From Mycobacterium sp. (lineage in GTDB: Bacteria; Actinomycetota; Actinomycetes; Mycobacteriales; Mycobacteriaceae), in assembly GCA_018401645.1 (NCBI GenBank), contig JAGYKK010000004.1, positions 60,254-124,253 on the forward strand: DNA of 64,000 nucleotides. The letters are read 5' to 3'. The notes under the pieces were generated by a model. It was not told the DNA's origin and searched no databases. It saw nothing but the letters and a program-made list of their open reading frames with translations. This document shows, piece by piece, positions 39,434 through 50,397 of the stretch. The position numbers and the translations under genes are program-made. The first letter of the stretch is position 1, and each line of letters opens with the position of its first letter.

Positions 39434-40797
39434 GTGGTGAAAAACGGCACCGTGTCGCACTGGTTCTCCCAGCCTCCCGACCCGCGGCCCGCCCTGCCCG
39501 GTGACCGCGAGGCCGTCTGCATTGTCGGTGCCGGCTACACCGGGTTGTGGACGGCCTACTACCTCAAGGCCGCCGACCCGTCGCTGCGGATCACCATTCT
39601 GGAGGCCCGGTTCGCCGGGTTCGGTGCCTCCGGGCAACGGCAGCTGGCTCAGCGGCCTACCGCCCGGAGACCGCCGGCCTGCTGGCCGGCGCAGCATCGA
39701 CAGCGTGGTCGCCTGGCAAAGGATGCTCAACGCCGCCGTCGATGAGGTGATCGACGTGACGCGCCGGGAAGGCATCGACGCCGATATCGTCAAGGGCGGC
39801 AGCCTTGAAGTGGCCCGGACCGCCGCGCAGGCGGTGCGGCTGCGCGCCGGGGTCGAAGAGGACCGGTGCTGGGGAATCGACGGTATCGAGATGCTCTCGG
39901 GACCCGAAGCGGCCGAACGGGTTCGGGTCGATCAACTGATACTGGGCGCGTTCAATCCGCACTGCGCGCGGGTGCAGCCGGCGAAGCTGGCCCGCGGCCT
40001 GGCCGACGTGGTCGAACGCCTCGGCGTCACCATCTACGAACAAACCCCGGTCACCGAGATCAGTCCCGGTCGCGCCGAGACGGCACTGGGCGTGCTCCGA
40101 GCGCCGGTTGTGCTGCGGGCCACCGAGGGCTTCACCGCCCGGATGGGCGGGCTGCGCGACGCTGGCTGCCGATGAACAGCGCGATGATCGCCACCGACCC
40201 GATACCCGAAAGTCTCTGGGAGACAATCGGTTGGGCGGGCCGGGAGACACTGGGGATCTGGCGCATGGCTTTTTCTACGCCCAGCGCACCGCCGATGACC
40301 GGATCGCGATCGGCGGGCGTGCGGTGCCCTACCGCTACGCCTCTCGGATCGACTCGGACGGCGCCGTCGGCCAGGGACCATCGACTTACCTGACGCAGGT
40401 GTGCTGAACACCGTGGTGCCGCAGGTACGCAGGGGTGCCGATCGCCCACGGCTGGTGCCGATTATTGCTGGCCGTACCGCGGGACTGGACCGCCGGTGTC
40501 CGGTTGGACCCCGCCACCGGACTCGGCGAGGCCGGCGGCTACGTCGGGCACGGGGTGACGGCCACCAACCTCGCCGGGCGTACCTTGGCCGATCTGGTGC
40601 TCAAACGCTCCACCGAACTCGCCGCCCTGCCCTGGGTTGATCACCGCTCACGCACCTGGGAACCCGAACCGCTGCGCTGGCTGGGTGTGCGGAGTCTGTA
40701 TGGCGCCTACAAGCTCGCCGATCGCCACGAGGCCAGCGGCCGGTCAACCAGTTCGCCCATCGCCACGATCGCAGACCGGATAACCGGGCGGCCCTAG
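39434..40797 (+). pseudogene. FAD-dependent amine/glycine oxidase-type (DAO) oxidoreductase, frameshifted
   Basis: The first frame gives VSHWFSQP and the FAD motif VCIVGAGYTGLWTAYYLKAADPS, breaking near 39630 (FGASG | WLSGLPPGDR). A second frame runs from about 39640 to 40165 (WQRMLNAAVDEVIDVTRREGIDADIVKGGSLEVART to RATEGFTARMGGL). Later pieces are NSAMIATDPIPESLWETIGWAGRETLG, DRIAIGGRAVPYRYASRIDS and GLGEAGGYVGHGVTATNLAGRTLADL. The family oxidises amines or N-methyl amino acids (DadA/SoxB-like). Five or so slips are needed. It follows the epimerase by 11 bases, so these formed one operon. Confidence 0.7.
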
Positions 40798-40805
40798 GTG
40801 TTTTG

Positions 40806-41703
40806 ATGATCGAACGCACGCTGCGCTTTCCGGGACCGGCCGCCCCCGGCCACACCCCTGGCCCCGCAGCGCCGCGGCCAGACGTCCGTGCTTCCACATC
40901 GACGGCTTTGACGGCGCGATCTGGCGCACCAGCCTGCAGGCCAGCGGTCCGGTGACCGCACGCATCAGCCGTGTCGACACCCACGCCGTGGGTTGTCAGG
41001 CGTGGGTGCAGGCGCCGAGTTCGCCGGGCGCTGCCCGCCCTACTCGGCGCCGACGATGACGCCACCGGGTTCACACCCAGCCCACCCGAGGATCGCCGCG
41101 GCCGCTTCCGGGTGCCGCATCCTGGATCGGCCGCACCGGACGGGTGCTGGAGCGCTCATCCGGCCGTGCTGGAACGCGCGTGCCCAGCGTCGACGCATTC
41201 CAGTCCTGGCGGCTGCTGGTCACATTCGGCACGCCCGCCCCGGGCCCGCACCGGACGGCATGCGGGTGCCGCCGTCGGCGCAGGCGTGGCGGGCCGTCCG
41301 TGCGTGGGAGCTCCCACCGCGCCAACGTCGTCCCGGCCGGGCTCGCACGCTCATCGGCTGCGCCACCCGCGCCGAATCGCTGGAGCGACTCGCCGGACGT
41401 CCCGCTTCCGAGGCACGCGAGGCGCTGACGTCGCTGCCCGGCGTCGGGGTGTGGACGGCCGCCGAAACAGCCCAGCGGGCCTTCGGCGACGCCGACGCGC
41501 TGTCTGTCGGCGACTACCACCTGTCCGCCATGATCGGCTGGACGCTGCTTGGCCACCCCATCGACGACCCTGCCATGGTGGATCTGCTCGCGCCGATGCG
41601 CCCGCACCGCTACCGCGCGGTGCGACTGCTGGAGATCAGCGGCCTGGGTTACCTGCCGCGGCGCGGACCACGGTTGCGGGTGCAGGACATCAGATGTCTC
41701 TAG
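40806..41703 (+). pseudogene. AlkA-like DNA-3-methyladenine glycosylase (HhH-GPD), frameshifted
   Basis: The ATG at 40806 starts MIERTLRFPGPAAPGHT, typical of the AlkA N-terminal domain. DGAIWRTSLQASGPVTARISR appears in another frame. The open frame from about 41260 holds the helix-hairpin-helix LTSLPGVGVWTAAETAQRAFGDADALSVGDYHL. The catalytic Asp is in SVGDYHL, and the frame ends with MRPHRYRAVRLLEISG. Such enzymes remove alkylated purines from DNA. At least five slips break the first 450 bases, while the catalytic part is intact. A shorter downstream start could yield only the C-terminal domain. Confidence 0.68.
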
Positions 41704-41720
41704 GGCGCTGGCCGCTGAGA

Positions 41721-42479
41721 CTACCTCTCTAGAGCGGCGTCGCGCACCGGCCGGTCGGCCAGTTCCTCCCCGCGACCGAAGAGCAGTGGGTAGAGAGCAC
41801 CCGCCAGCGCGGCACCGGCCAGGGGGGCCAGCCAGAACAACCACAGCTGGCCGGGAGCGCCCACGCCGTTGAAGAACGCGACGCCGGTCGAGCGGGCCGG
41901 GTTGACCGATGTGTTGGAGATCGGGATGGAGATCAGATGGATCAGCGTCAGCGTCAGACCGATCGAAATGCCGGCGAAACCCTTGGGGGCTCTATCATCG
42001 GTGGACCCCAGGATCACCAGCAGAAAGATGAAGGTGAGCAGTACCTCGGCGATCAGCACCGCCATCATTGAGTAGCCGTGCGGGGAGTTCACTCCGTAGC
42101 CGTTGGCCGCCATATTGCCGTCGGCGTTGAACTTCGGCCGACCCTTGGCGATGACCAGGATCATGAACCCGGCCAGCAAGCCACCCAGGACCTGGGCCAC
42201 CCAGTACTGAATCACGGCGGCCCACTCGACCCGCTTGGCGATCGCTGCGCCCAGGGTCACCGCTGGGTTGAAGTGGCCGCCGGAGATGGTGCCGAAGGCG
42301 TACACCCCGGTCAGCACAGTCAGTCCGAAGGCCAGCGAGACGCCGAGGTAGCCGATGCCCACGGAGTTGTCACCGGCCGGGTCTGCCGCGAACACCGCCG
42401 CGCCGCAGCCGCCAAGGACGAGCCAGAACGTGCCGATGAACTCCGCCGAGAGGCGGTGGGCCATGCTCGGAGCATTCAC
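41721..42479 (-). CDS. aqpZ: Aquaporin (AqpZ-like MIP channel)
   Basis: This is a 252-residue channel with six membrane helices. The two NPA half-helices are [11 protein letters not shown] and [34 protein letters not shown] is the first helix, as in AqpZ. The Arg after the second NPA (NPARS) is the selectivity-filter residue, and the filter fits a water channel rather than a glycerol facilitator. GTG at 42479 follows AGGGG at good spacing and is preferred over the longer frame to 42527. An ATG 15 bases further in is the alternative. It is divergent from gltB. Confidence 0.9.
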   Translation of the reverse strand: MNAPSMAHRLSAEFIGTFWLVLGGCGAAVFAADPAGDNSVGIGYLGVSLAFGLTVLTGVYAFGTISGGHFNPAVTLGAAIAKRVEWAAVIQYWVAQVLGGLLAGFMILVIAKGRPKFNADGNMAANGYGVNSPHGYSMMAVLIAEVLLTFIFLLVILGSTDDRAPKGFAGISIGLTLTLIHLISIPISNTSVNPARSTGVAFFNGVGAPGQLWLFWLAPLAGAALAGALYPLLFGRGEELADRPVRDAALER

Positions 42480-42569
42480 AGGGATCCCCTTCACCCACAA
42501 GGAATAACTTGCGGCAAAGTCTCGCATCGGGCACGCCCTCGCCGCACGGAATTGCGTAACGAGATATAT

Positions 42570-42584
42570 TTAGGCTCGCCTTAG
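42570..42584. promoter_or_regulatory. Possible IdeR/DtxR iron-box-like site
   Basis: The bases TTAGGCTCGCCTTAG lie in an AT-richer part of the aqpZ-gltB spacer. They partly match the core of the DtxR/IdeR box (TTAGGCTAACCTAA) and are imperfectly palindromic. GltBD is an iron-sulfur enzyme, so iron control would make sense. The match is only partial, so this is a tentative call. Confidence 0.25.
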
Positions 42585-42734
42585 TTGGCATGTCGGCGCC
42601 GGCGAACATATCGTTTACCCCACCTGTTGTAGACCACAGAAGGCCCGCCGTTCACCGACGCACGGAGGATCCCCGGCGGGGCACGGTGCCGTCGCTGAGT
42701 CGCCGCGCGAGATATTGTGAAGGGTCAGGTGGGC

Positions 42735-45700
42735 ATGCCAAATAGTGTCGGGCTCTACAACCCCGCGTACGAACACGATGCGTGTGGCGTGGCCATGGTC
42801 GTGGACATGCACGGCAGGCGCAGCCGGGACATCGTCGACAAGGCGATCACCGCCCTGCTGAACCTCGAGCATCGCGGCGCGGCCGGTGCCGAGCCCAACA
42901 GTGGTGACGGGGCCGGGATCATGATCGGCGTACCGGATGGGTTCCTGCGCGCGGTGGTGGACTTCGAGTTGCCCGCCGAGGGCTCCTACGCCACCGGCAT
43001 CGCGTTCCTGCCGCAATCCTCCCGGGACGCCGCCGCGGCCTGCCAGGCATTCGAAGCAATTGTGGCCGCTGAAGGCCTGACCCTGCTCGGTTGGCGCGAC
43101 GTGCCCACCGATGACTCCTCGCTCGGCGCCCTGGCCCGCGATGCGATGCCGACCTTCCGTCAACCATTCATCGGCGGCGCCACCGGAATGGAACTGGAGC
43201 GCCGGGCGTACGTGGTCCGCAAGCGTGCCGAGCACGAACTGGGCACCAAGGGCCCCGGTCAGGACGGCCCGGGACGCGAAACCGTCTACTTCCCAAGCCT
43301 TTCTGGGCGAACCTTCATCTACAAGGGCATGCTGACCACGCCGCAGCTCAAAGCCTTCTACCTTGACCTGCAAGACGAACGGGTGATCAGCGCACTCGGG
43401 ATAGTGCACTCACGGTTCTCTACCAACACCTTCCCGTCGTGGCCGCTGGCGCATCCGTTCCGCCGGATCGCCCACAACGGTGAGATCAACACCGTCACCG
43501 GTAACGAGAACTGGATGCGGGCCCGCGAAGCGCTGATCGACACCGACGTCTTCGGCGCCGACGTCGAGAAGATTTTCCCGGTCTGCACACCCGGGGCATC
43601 GGACAGTGCCCGCTTCGATGAGGTGCTTGAACTGCTGCATCTGGGCGGACGAAGTCTGCCGCACGCGGTGCTGATGATGATCCCCGAGGCCTGGGAGCGT
43701 AACGAGTCCCTTGCGCCAGACCGCAGGGCTTTCTACGCGTATCACTCTGCGCTCATGGAACCGTGGGATGGACCGGCTTCGGTGTGTTTCTCCGACGGCA
43801 CCGTCGTGGGCGCGGTGCTCGACCGCAATGGATTGCGTCCCTCGCGCATCTGGGTGACGCAGGACGGCCTGGTGGTGATGGCCTCGGAATCCGGCGTCCT
43901 CGACCTCGACCCGGCCACGGTCATCCAGCGCCTGCGGCTGCAACCGGGTCGGATGTTCCTGGTTGACACCGCCCAGGGCCGCATCATCGCCGATGAGGAG
44001 ATCAAGGCCGAACTGGCCGCCGAGCACCCCTATCGGCAGTGGTTGGCGACCGAGCAGTTCCACCTCGACGATCTGCCGCAGGGGCCCTACATTCGGATGC
44101 CGCACCACCGGGTGGTGTTGCGGCAGCAGGCCTTCGGCTACACCTACGAGGAACTCAGCATGCTGGTCGCGCCCATGGCGCGGGCCGGCCTCGAGGCGCT
44201 GGGTTCGATGGGCACCGACACACCGATCGCGGTGCTCTCGGCGCGGCCGCGGATGCTGTTCGACTACTTCCAGCAGTTGTTTGCCCAGGTGACCAATCCG
44301 CCGTTGGACGCCATCCGCGAAGAAGTGGTGACCAGCCTGCAGGCGACCGTCGGTCCCGAGGGCGACCTGCTCAACCCCACCCCGCAGTCCTGTCATCAGA
44401 TCCTGCTGCCGCACCCGATCCTGCGCAACCACGAACTGGCCAAGCTGGTCAATCTGGACCCCGACGACGAGGTGAACGGGCATCGGCACGGCATGCGTTC
44501 GGCGGTCATCCGGTGCCTATACCCGGTGGCCGAGGACGGCGACGGCCTGCACCGGGCGCTCGACGGCATCCGGGCGGCGGCCTCGGCCGCCATCGCCGAC
44601 GGCGCCCGGATCCTCATCCTCTCTGATCGGGAGTCCAACGAGGTCAGCGCACCGATCCCGACGTTGCTCGCCGTCGCCGCTGTGCACCACCACCTCGTCC
44701 GGGAGCGCACCCGCACCCAGGTCGGATTGGTCGTGGAGGCCGGCGATGCCCGCGAGGTGCACCACATGGCGATGCTGATCGCCTTCGGCGCTGCCGCCAT
44801 CAACCCCTATATGGCTTTCGAGTCGATCAGCGACATGATCGACCGCGGGGTGATCCAGGACATGGATCGCGAGAAGGCGGTGAGCAACTACATCAAGGCC
44901 GCCGGCAAGGGCGTGCTGAAGGTGATGTCGAAGATGGGCATATCGACGGTGGCCTCCTACACGGGTGCCCAGTTGTTCCAGGCCATCGGAATCTCACAGA
45001 CCGTGCTCGATGAGTACTTCACCGGCCTGCGCTGCCCACTGGGCGGTATCGGACTCGACGACATCGCCGCCGACGTCGCGACCCGCCACCGGTTGGCCTA
45101 TCTGGATCGGCCCGACGAACGTGCGCACCGCGAACTGGAGGTGGGCGGGGAATACCAGTGGCGCCGTGAGGGCGAGTTTCATCTTTTCAACCCGGAGACA
45201 GTGTTCAAGTTGCAGCACTCGACCCGCACCGGGCAGTACTCGATCTTCAAGGAGTACACCGCTCTGATCGACGATCAGAGTCAGAAGATGTCTTCCCTGC
45301 GCGGCCTGCTGAAGTTCAAGGCCGGTGTGCGACCGCCGGTGCCGATCGAAGATGTCGAATCCGCTGCTGAGATAGTGAAGCGGTTTTCCACCGGTGCAAT
45401 GAGCTACGGCTCGATCTCTCCTGAGGCACACGAGACCCTGGCGATCGCAATGAATCGCCTCGGCGCCCGGTCGAACTCGGGTGAGGGCGGGGAGGCGGTT
45501 AGCCGGTTCACCCACGATGCCAACGGCGACTGGCGCCGCAGCGCAATCAAACAGGTGGCCTCTGGCCGATTCGGGGTAACCAGTCACTACTTGACGAACT
45601 GCACCGACATTCAGATCAAGATGGCTCAGGGTGCTAAACCCGGTGAGGGCGGGCAGCTTCCAGCTCACAAGGTCTATCCGTCGGTGGCCGAGGTGCGCCA

Positions 45701-47309
45701 CTCCACCCCCGGGGTGGGGCTCATCTCGCCGCCGCCGCACCACGACATCTACTCCATCGAGGATCTCGCACAGCTGATCCACGATCTGAAAAACGCCAAC
45801 CCGGCGGCGCGGATTCACGTGAAACTCGTGAGCGAGAACGGCGTCGGTACCATCGCCGCCGGCGTCTCCAAGGCACACGCGGATGTCGTACTGATCTCGG
45901 GGCATGACGGCGGCACCGGAGCGACGCCGCTGACATCGATGAAGCATGCCGGCGCACCATGGGAACTGGGTTTGGCCGAGACCCAGCAGACGCTGCTACT
46001 CAACGGCTTGCGCGACCGAATCGTCGTGCAGGTCGATGGCCAACTGAAGACCGGCCGCGACGTGGTGATCGCCGCTCTTCTGGGTGCGGAGGAGTTCGGT
46101 TTCGCGACCGCCCCACTGGTGGTGTCGGGCTGCATCATGATGCGGGTGTGCCACCTCGACACCTGCCCGGTGGGCGTTGCCACCCAGAACCCGGTGCTGC
46201 GTGAAAAATTCGCCGGCAAGCCCGAATTCGTCGAAAACTTCTTCATGTTCATCGCCGAGGAAGTCCGGGAATTGATGGCCGAATTGGGCTTCCGCACGGT
46301 CAATGAGATGGTGGGGCAGGTCAATGCGCTGGACGCCACGAAGGCCGCCTCGCACTGGAAGGCGCACAAGCTAAACCTGTCACCGGTGCTGCACGAGGCA
46401 GACTCGGCCTTCATGAACCAGGACCTCTACTGCAGTTCCCGCCAGGACCACGGCCTGGGCAAGGCACTGGATCAGCAGTTGATTGCCCGATGCCGGGAGG
46501 CCCTCGATTCGGAAACCCCGGTGCGGTTCGGCATGAAGATCACCAACACCAACCGCACCGTCGGCACGATGCTTGGCCATGAGGTGACGAAAGCCTACGG
46601 TGCCCAAGGCTTACCGGACGGGACTATTGACATCACCTTCGACGGTTCCGCCGGTAACAGCTTCGGCGCCTTCGTGCCCAGGGGGATTACGCTGCGGGTA
46701 CACGGTGACGCCAACGACTATGTGGGCAAGGGATTATCGGGCGGGCGAATCGTGCTTCGCCCCGCGGATAACGCACCTACCGGGTACATCGCCGAGGACA
46801 ACATTATCGGTGGCAACGTCATTCTCTTCGGAGCAACCAGCGGTCAGGCGTTCCTCCGGGGCACGGTGGGTGAGCGATTTGCAGTGCGTAACTCTGGTGC
46901 GCATGCGGTGGTTGAAGGCGTCGGTGACCACGGCTGTGAGTACATGACGGGCGGTAAAGTAGTCATTCTCGGCCCGACGGGCCGAAACTTCGCCGCGGGA
47001 ATGTCCGGCGGGGTCGCCTTCGTCTATGACCCAGATGGGCTACTGCCGCATAACCTCAATCCCGAGATGGTCGACCTCGATGAATTCGGTGACGGTGACA
47101 TCGAATGGCTGTATGACATTCTGATGGTGCACCGCGATCTCACTGATTCGGCTGTCGCCCAGCGCATTCTGGCCGACTGGCCCCGGCAGGCAGGGGACTT
47201 TGTGAAGGTGATGCCGCGCGACTACAAGCGGGTTCTGGCTGCGATCGCCGAAGCTGAACGCACCGGCGCAGATGTCGACGAGACAATCATGGCGGCCTCC
47301 CGTGGCTGA
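42735..47309 (+). CDS. gltB: Glutamate synthase large subunit
   Basis: This is a 1524-residue protein. The ATG at 42735 ([22 protein letters not shown]) fits the short propeptide before the N-terminal catalytic Cys (C16), which releases ammonia from glutamine; TTG 42717 and GTG 42729 are alternatives. Domains in order are class II amidotransferase (about 16-430), central domain, and FMN-binding synthase barrel (about 820-1190; [22 protein letters not shown]). The 3Fe-4S cysteines follow in [15 protein letters not shown], then the GXGXG helix domain at the end. It makes two glutamates from glutamine and 2-oxoglutarate. It overlaps gltD by eight bases. Confidence 0.97.
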   Translation: MPNSVGLYNPAYEHDACGVAMVVDMHGRRSRDIVDKAITALLNLEHRGAAGAEPNSGDGAGIMIGVPDGFLRAVVDFELPAEGSYATGIAFLPQSSRDAAAACQAFEAIVAAEGLTLLGWRDVPTDDSSLGALARDAMPTFRQPFIGGATGMELERRAYVVRKRAEHELGTKGPGQDGPGRETVYFPSLSGRTFIYKGMLTTPQLKAFYLDLQDERVISALGIVHSRFSTNTFPSWPLAHPFRRIAHNGEINTVTGNENWMRAREALIDTDVFGADVEKIFPVCTPGASDSARFDEVLELLHLGGRSLPHAVLMMIPEAWERNESLAPDRRAFYAYHSALMEPWDGPASVCFSDGTVVGAVLDRNGLRPSRIWVTQDGLVVMASESGVLDLDPATVIQRLRLQPGRMFLVDTAQGRIIADEEIKAELAAEHPYRQWLATEQFHLDDLPQGPYIRMPHHRVVLRQQAFGYTYEELSMLVAPMARAGLEALGSMGTDTPIAVLSARPRMLFDYFQQLFAQVTNPPLDAIREEVVTSLQATVGPEGDLLNPTPQSCHQILLPHPILRNHELAKLVNLDPDDEVNGHRHGMRSAVIRCLYPVAEDGDGLHRALDGIRAAASAAIADGARILILSDRESNEVSAPIPTLLAVAAVHHHLVRERTRTQVGLVVEAGDAREVHHMAMLIAFGAAAINPYMAFESISDMIDRGVIQDMDREKAVSNYIKAAGKGVLKVMSKMGISTVASYTGAQLFQAIGISQTVLDEYFTGLRCPLGGIGLDDIAADVATRHRLAYLDRPDERAHRELEVGGEYQWRREGEFHLFNPETVFKLQHSTRTGQYSIFKEYTALIDDQSQKMSSLRGLLKFKAGVRPPVPIEDVESAAEIVKRFSTGAMSYGSISPEAHETLAIAMNRLGARSNSGEGGEAVSRFTHDANGDWRRSAIKQVASGRFGVTSHYLTNCTDIQIKMAQGAKPGEGGQLPAHKVYPSVAEVRHSTPGVGLISPPPHHDIYSIEDLAQLIHDLKNANPAARIHVKLVSENGVGTIAAGVSKAHADVVLISGHDGGTGATPLTSMKHAGAPWELGLAETQQTLLLNGLRDRIVVQVDGQLKTGRDVVIAALLGAEEFGFATAPLVVSGCIMMRVCHLDTCPVGVATQNPVLREKFAGKPEFVENFFMFIAEEVRELMAELGFRTVNEMVGQVNALDATKAASHWKAHKLNLSPVLHEADSAFMNQDLYCSSRQDHGLGKALDQQLIARCREALDSETPVRFGMKITNTNRTVGTMLGHEVTKAYGAQGLPDGTIDITFDGSAGNSFGAFVPRGITLRVHGDANDYVGKGLSGGRIVLRPADNAPTGYIAEDNIIGGNVILFGATSGQAFLRGTVGERFAVRNSGAHAVVEGVGDHGCEYMTGGKVVILGPTGRNFAAGMSGGVAFVYDPDGLLPHNLNPEMVDLDEFGDGDIEWLYDILMVHRDLTDSAVAQRILADWPRQAGDFVKVMPRDYKRVLAAIAEAERTGADVDETIMAASRG

Positions 47310-48768
47310 TCCGAGTGGCTTCCTGAAGTACCCCCGCCGCGAGATGCCGAAGCGGAGGCCCGTACCGCTACGATTGCGGGACTGGAATGAGGTCTATGAG
47401 GACTTCGACCACGAGGAACTGAAGCAGCAGGCGTCGCGCTGCATGGATTGTGGAATCCCGTTCTGCCACAACGGTTGCCCACTGGGAAATCTTATCCCGG
47501 AGTGGAACGATCTAGTCCGCCAGGATCGCTGGCAGGACGCGATCGAGCGCCTGCACGCCACCAATAACTTCCCGGAGTTCACCGGAAGGCTGTGCCCGGC
47601 TCCCTGCGAGTCCTCCTGTGTGCTGGGAATCAACTCCGACCCGGTGACCATCAAGCAGGTTGAGGTCGAGATCATCGACAACGCCTTCGATGAAGGTTGG
47701 GTGGTACCTAAGCGGGCGCATCTTCTGACCGGGAAAAGTGTCGCCGTCGTCGGCTCCGGCCCGGCCGGATTGGCCGCGGCTCAGCAATTGACCCGGGCCG
47801 GCCATGACGTCACCGTGTTCGAACGCGCCGATCGGATCGGTGGCCTGCTGCGCTACGGCATCCCCGAGTTCAAGATGGAGAAGCGCCATATCGATCGCCG
47901 CCTGGAACAGATGGCGGCCGAGGGCACCACGTTCATGACCGGAGTGGACGTCGGCGTCGACATCACCGCGGCGCAACTCCGCGGGCGCTTCGACGCGGTG
48001 GTGTTGGCCGGTGGCGCCACCGATTCGCGCGACCTGCCCATCCCGGGCCGGGAACTCGCCGGCATCCATCAGGCCATGGAGTATCTGCCGTGGGCCAATA
48101 AGGCCACCAACGGGGATCCGGTTCTCGACGCCGAGGGTGAGCCGCCCATCACCGCGCGCGGCAAGCGGGTCATCATCATCGGTGGCGGTGACACCGGCGC
48201 GGACTGTCTGGGTACCGCGCACCGCCAGGGCGCGGCCAGCGCGCATCAGTTCGAGATCATGCCGCGCCCGCCCGAGGAGCGCGCCGACAGCACGCCGTGG
48301 CCCACCTACCCCCTGGTGTATCGGGTGTCCTCCGCGCATGAGGAGGGCGGCGAGCGGGTGTTCTCGGTCAATACCGAGCGCTTCCTGGGCCGTGACGGCC
48401 GCGTGACCGGGTTGCGCGCGCACGAAGTCGCGATGATGGACGGGCGGTTCGAGAAGGTTGAGGGCACCGATTTCGAACTTGAGGCGGACCTGGTGCTGCT
48501 GGCCATGGGCTTCGTCGGACCGGAGCGCCCGGGCCTGCTGGGCGACCTCGACGTCGAGTTGACCGACCGGGGCAACGTGGCCCGCAATGCCGACTTCGAG
48601 ACCTCGGTCTCTGGGGTTTTTGCGGCCGGCGACATGGGGCGCGGTCAGTCCCTGATCGTCTGGGCCATCGCCGAGGGACGGGCTGCGGCAGCCGGGGTGG
48701 ACCGCTTCCTAATGGGCTCCACCGCTTTGCCCGCGCCGATAGCTCCGACCGCCGCTCCGCAACGTTAG
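47302..48768 (+). CDS. gltD: Glutamate synthase small subunit
   Basis: This is a 488-residue protein starting with GTG at 47302 inside the gltB 3' end ([21 protein letters not shown]). The N-terminal adrenodoxin-like segment carries the 4Fe-4S cysteines [17 protein letters not shown] and [11 protein letters not shown]. The FAD motif is [21 protein letters not shown] and the NADPH motif [20 protein letters not shown]. It takes electrons from NADPH and passes them to GltB. The overlap gives equal expression of the two subunits. Confidence 0.97.
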   Translation: MADPSGFLKYPRREMPKRRPVPLRLRDWNEVYEDFDHEELKQQASRCMDCGIPFCHNGCPLGNLIPEWNDLVRQDRWQDAIERLHATNNFPEFTGRLCPAPCESSCVLGINSDPVTIKQVEVEIIDNAFDEGWVVPKRAHLLTGKSVAVVGSGPAGLAAAQQLTRAGHDVTVFERADRIGGLLRYGIPEFKMEKRHIDRRLEQMAAEGTTFMTGVDVGVDITAAQLRGRFDAVVLAGGATDSRDLPIPGRELAGIHQAMEYLPWANKATNGDPVLDAEGEPPITARGKRVIIIGGGDTGADCLGTAHRQGAASAHQFEIMPRPPEERADSTPWPTYPLVYRVSSAHEEGGERVFSVNTERFLGRDGRVTGLRAHEVAMMDGRFEKVEGTDFELEADLVLLAMGFVGPERPGLLGDLDVELTDRGNVARNADFETSVSGVFAAGDMGRGQSLIVWAIAEGRAAAAGVDRFLMGSTALPAPIAPTAAPQR

Positions 48769-48799
48769 TAACTTCAGTAACAATAGAAACACGCGAGCT

Positions 48800-48873
48800 G
48801 GGACGGCGCGCCTTCGCGGCATCGCCGCCCGCGCCGGTTCTAATTGTCGGTGGGTAGCTGCGGGCGCCGTCCC
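48800..48873. other. Long inverted repeat with inner hairpin downstream of gltD
   Basis: GGGACGGCGC (48800-48809) pairs with GCGCCGTCCC (48864-48873), extendable by one wobble and one G-C pair. Inside is a smaller hairpin, GCGGC-ATC-GCCGC. No U-tract follows, so it is not a textbook terminator. It lies between gltD and the small ORF at 48917 and could be a transcript end, a processing site or a structured leader. Confidence 0.5.
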
Positions 48874-48916
48874 GGCAGGCCCGGTTGCCGATGATGTCGA
48901 CCACAGGAGAGTTTCC

Positions 48917-49057
48917 GTGTACCTCGTTCCGATCACCCGCTCGCGGGTCGGGCGTATCGCCTGGTCGCTGTTCCGTTACCCGGTGAAGAGCCGGGAGTTC
49001 CCGGCCCGACACGAACGACTGGTCACCGCCGATGACCTCATGCGTTTTGGTTTCTGA
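48917..49057 (+). CDS. Small 46-residue protein downstream of gltD
   Basis: A GTG start with AGGAGA five bases upstream opens a frame encoding VYLVPITRSRVGRIAWSLFR, then YPVKSREFPARHERLVTADD and LMRFGF. The strong ribosome binding site and high third-position GC support translation. The product is basic with one amphipathic or hydrophobic helix. In M. tuberculosis a small membrane-protein gene (Rv3857c) also follows gltD, so this may be its counterpart; I cannot confirm identity. Its last 20 bases overlap the convergent LLM gene. Confidence 0.5.
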   Translation: MYLVPITRSRVGRIAWSLFRYPVKSREFPARHERLVTADDLMRFGF

Positions 49058-49910
49058 GGGCACCGTTCCACAGGCCCGAGTCGCGAATGGTCTCGGCCAG
49101 CGCCTCGACGACCGCCCCGTCGTAGGGCACCGGTAGGTAGATGATCGCCAAGTCCATTCCCTCGGCGCCGAACGCGATGGCATCGGCGATGACGGCCCGG
49201 TAATTCAGATCCGGGTTCAGCCGAAGTTGGGCGGAAAGCACAATCTCTTTGGGGTCGCGGCCGACGTCGACGCAGTGCGCGGCGAGCACGTCGCGCTTGC
49301 GGGCGAAGTCCGCCGGCGACCCGCCCGGAAAATTCCAATGCTGGGCGTACTTCGCGGTTGTCCGCAATGTCCGCTTCTCGCCGCCACCGCCGATGCAGAT
49401 CGGCGGGTGCGGCCGTTGTGGGCCCTTGGGCTCGTTGCGGGCCGCCGTGAGTTTGTAGAACCGGCCGTTGAAGTCGGTCGTCTCCTGGCTCAGCAGCCCG
49501 ATCAGCACCTGGCAGGCCTCATCGAAACGATCGAAACGCTCTGTCACAGTGCCTAATTCGATTCCGTAGGCGCCGGACTCCTCTTCGTTCCAGCCCGCTC
49601 CTACGCCAAGTTCGAGCCGGCCATCGGAAATGACGTCCAGTGCGGCGGCCATGTTGGCCAGCACCGCCGGATGCCGATAGTGGATTCCGGTGACCATGGT
49701 GCCCAGCCGAAGCCGGTTGGTGGCTTGGGCCAACGCGGTCAGCGTGGTCCAGCCCTCCAGGCACGGACCCTTCGGGTCATCGAAGATCGGATAGAAGTGA
49801 TCGAAGTTCCAGCCGGATTCGAAGACCTCGATACCGTCGGCGACCCGCCAGAGGGCCAGCATCTCCGACCAGGTGGTGTTCTGCGGTGATGTCTTGAATG
49901 CGAAACGCAT
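49038..49910 (-). CDS. LLM class F420-dependent oxidoreductase
   Basis: This is an intact 290-residue luciferase-like (beta/alpha)8 enzyme. MRFAFKTSPQNTTWSEMLALWRVAD, GWNFDHFYPI, NRLRLGTMVTGIHYRHPAVLA and GRLELGVGAGWNEEESGAYGI are the standard motifs, followed by PHPPICIGGGGEKRTLRTTAKYA. This is the TIGR03560-like mycobacterial subgroup, which uses reduced F420 or FMN; the substrate is unknown. It sits exactly where the eccB/eccC/PE/PPE half of an ESX-2 locus would be expected, in the opposite orientation. Confidence 0.92.
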   Translation of the reverse strand: MRFAFKTSPQNTTWSEMLALWRVADGIEVFESGWNFDHFYPIFDDPKGPCLEGWTTLTALAQATNRLRLGTMVTGIHYRHPAVLANMAAALDVISDGRLELGVGAGWNEEESGAYGIELGTVTERFDRFDEACQVLIGLLSQETTDFNGRFYKLTAARNEPKGPQRPHPPICIGGGGEKRTLRTTAKYAQHWNFPGGSPADFARKRDVLAAHCVDVGRDPKEIVLSAQLRLNPDLNYRAVIADAIAFGAEGMDLAIIYLPVPYDGAVVEALAETIRDSGLWNGALRNQNA

Positions 49911-50039
49911 TATCGCAGCTTAGTGCGCCCGTCGGGACGCGGCGACGGGGTGAAGTGACAGCACTCGGTGCGCCCCAGATACTCGAACGCACTTTCCCCG
50001 TCCAGGGTCTGAGCACCCGTCACAGCAGAAGGAGACCGC

Positions 50040-50345
50040 ATGACCCTCATCGTCACCCCCGAGGTGCTGCGCACCACCGCCCACGCCATCGAGTCCGCAC
50101 TGCAACACGCCACCGCGATAGCCAACGGCTACCTGAGCAACCACGAGGGAATCGGGTCCGCGGTCTGGGGCGGTCAGGCGCAGTTGGCGTCGGTCAACAC
50201 CGCCGGCCGGATCAACCTCGAACTCCAACAGACCATCACCGGTGGCACTCGACTCGCGCATGGATTGAGTCAGGCGGCCTCGCTCATGGAACACCATGAG
50301 GCCGACGCCGCGCACAGTCTCACCGGATTCGCCGCCAACGCCTGA
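50040..50345 (+). CDS. esxD: WXG100 family type VII secretion protein EsxD
   Basis: This is a 101-residue protein with strong ribosome binding site AAGGAG. VTPEVLRTTAHAIESALQHATAIANGYLSN, then AVWGGQA (the W-x-G turn) and TGGTRLAHGLSQAASLMEHHEAD, match the ESX-2 EsxD pattern as remembered from M. tuberculosis Rv3891c. WXG100 proteins form a helical hairpin and pair with a partner, here EsxC, for export as a heterodimer. It is the first gene of the ESX-2-like run. No PE/PPE gene precedes it. A C-terminal YxxxD/E export signal is not obvious, so it may sit in the partner or be absent. Confidence 0.9.
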   Translation: MTLIVTPEVLRTTAHAIESALQHATAIANGYLSNHEGIGSAVWGGQAQLASVNTAGRINLELQQTITGGTRLAHGLSQAASLMEHHEADAAHSLTGFAANA

Positions 50346-50397
50346 TCCGGGGGATTGAAGCTACCCGCAAACCACCTCAACGAAAGGACCTAACTCC

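Noticed and set aside
47272..47301. Upstream start for gltD at 47272
   Set aside because: It would overlap gltB by 38 bases and adds residues not found in GltD; GTG at 47302 matches the family start.
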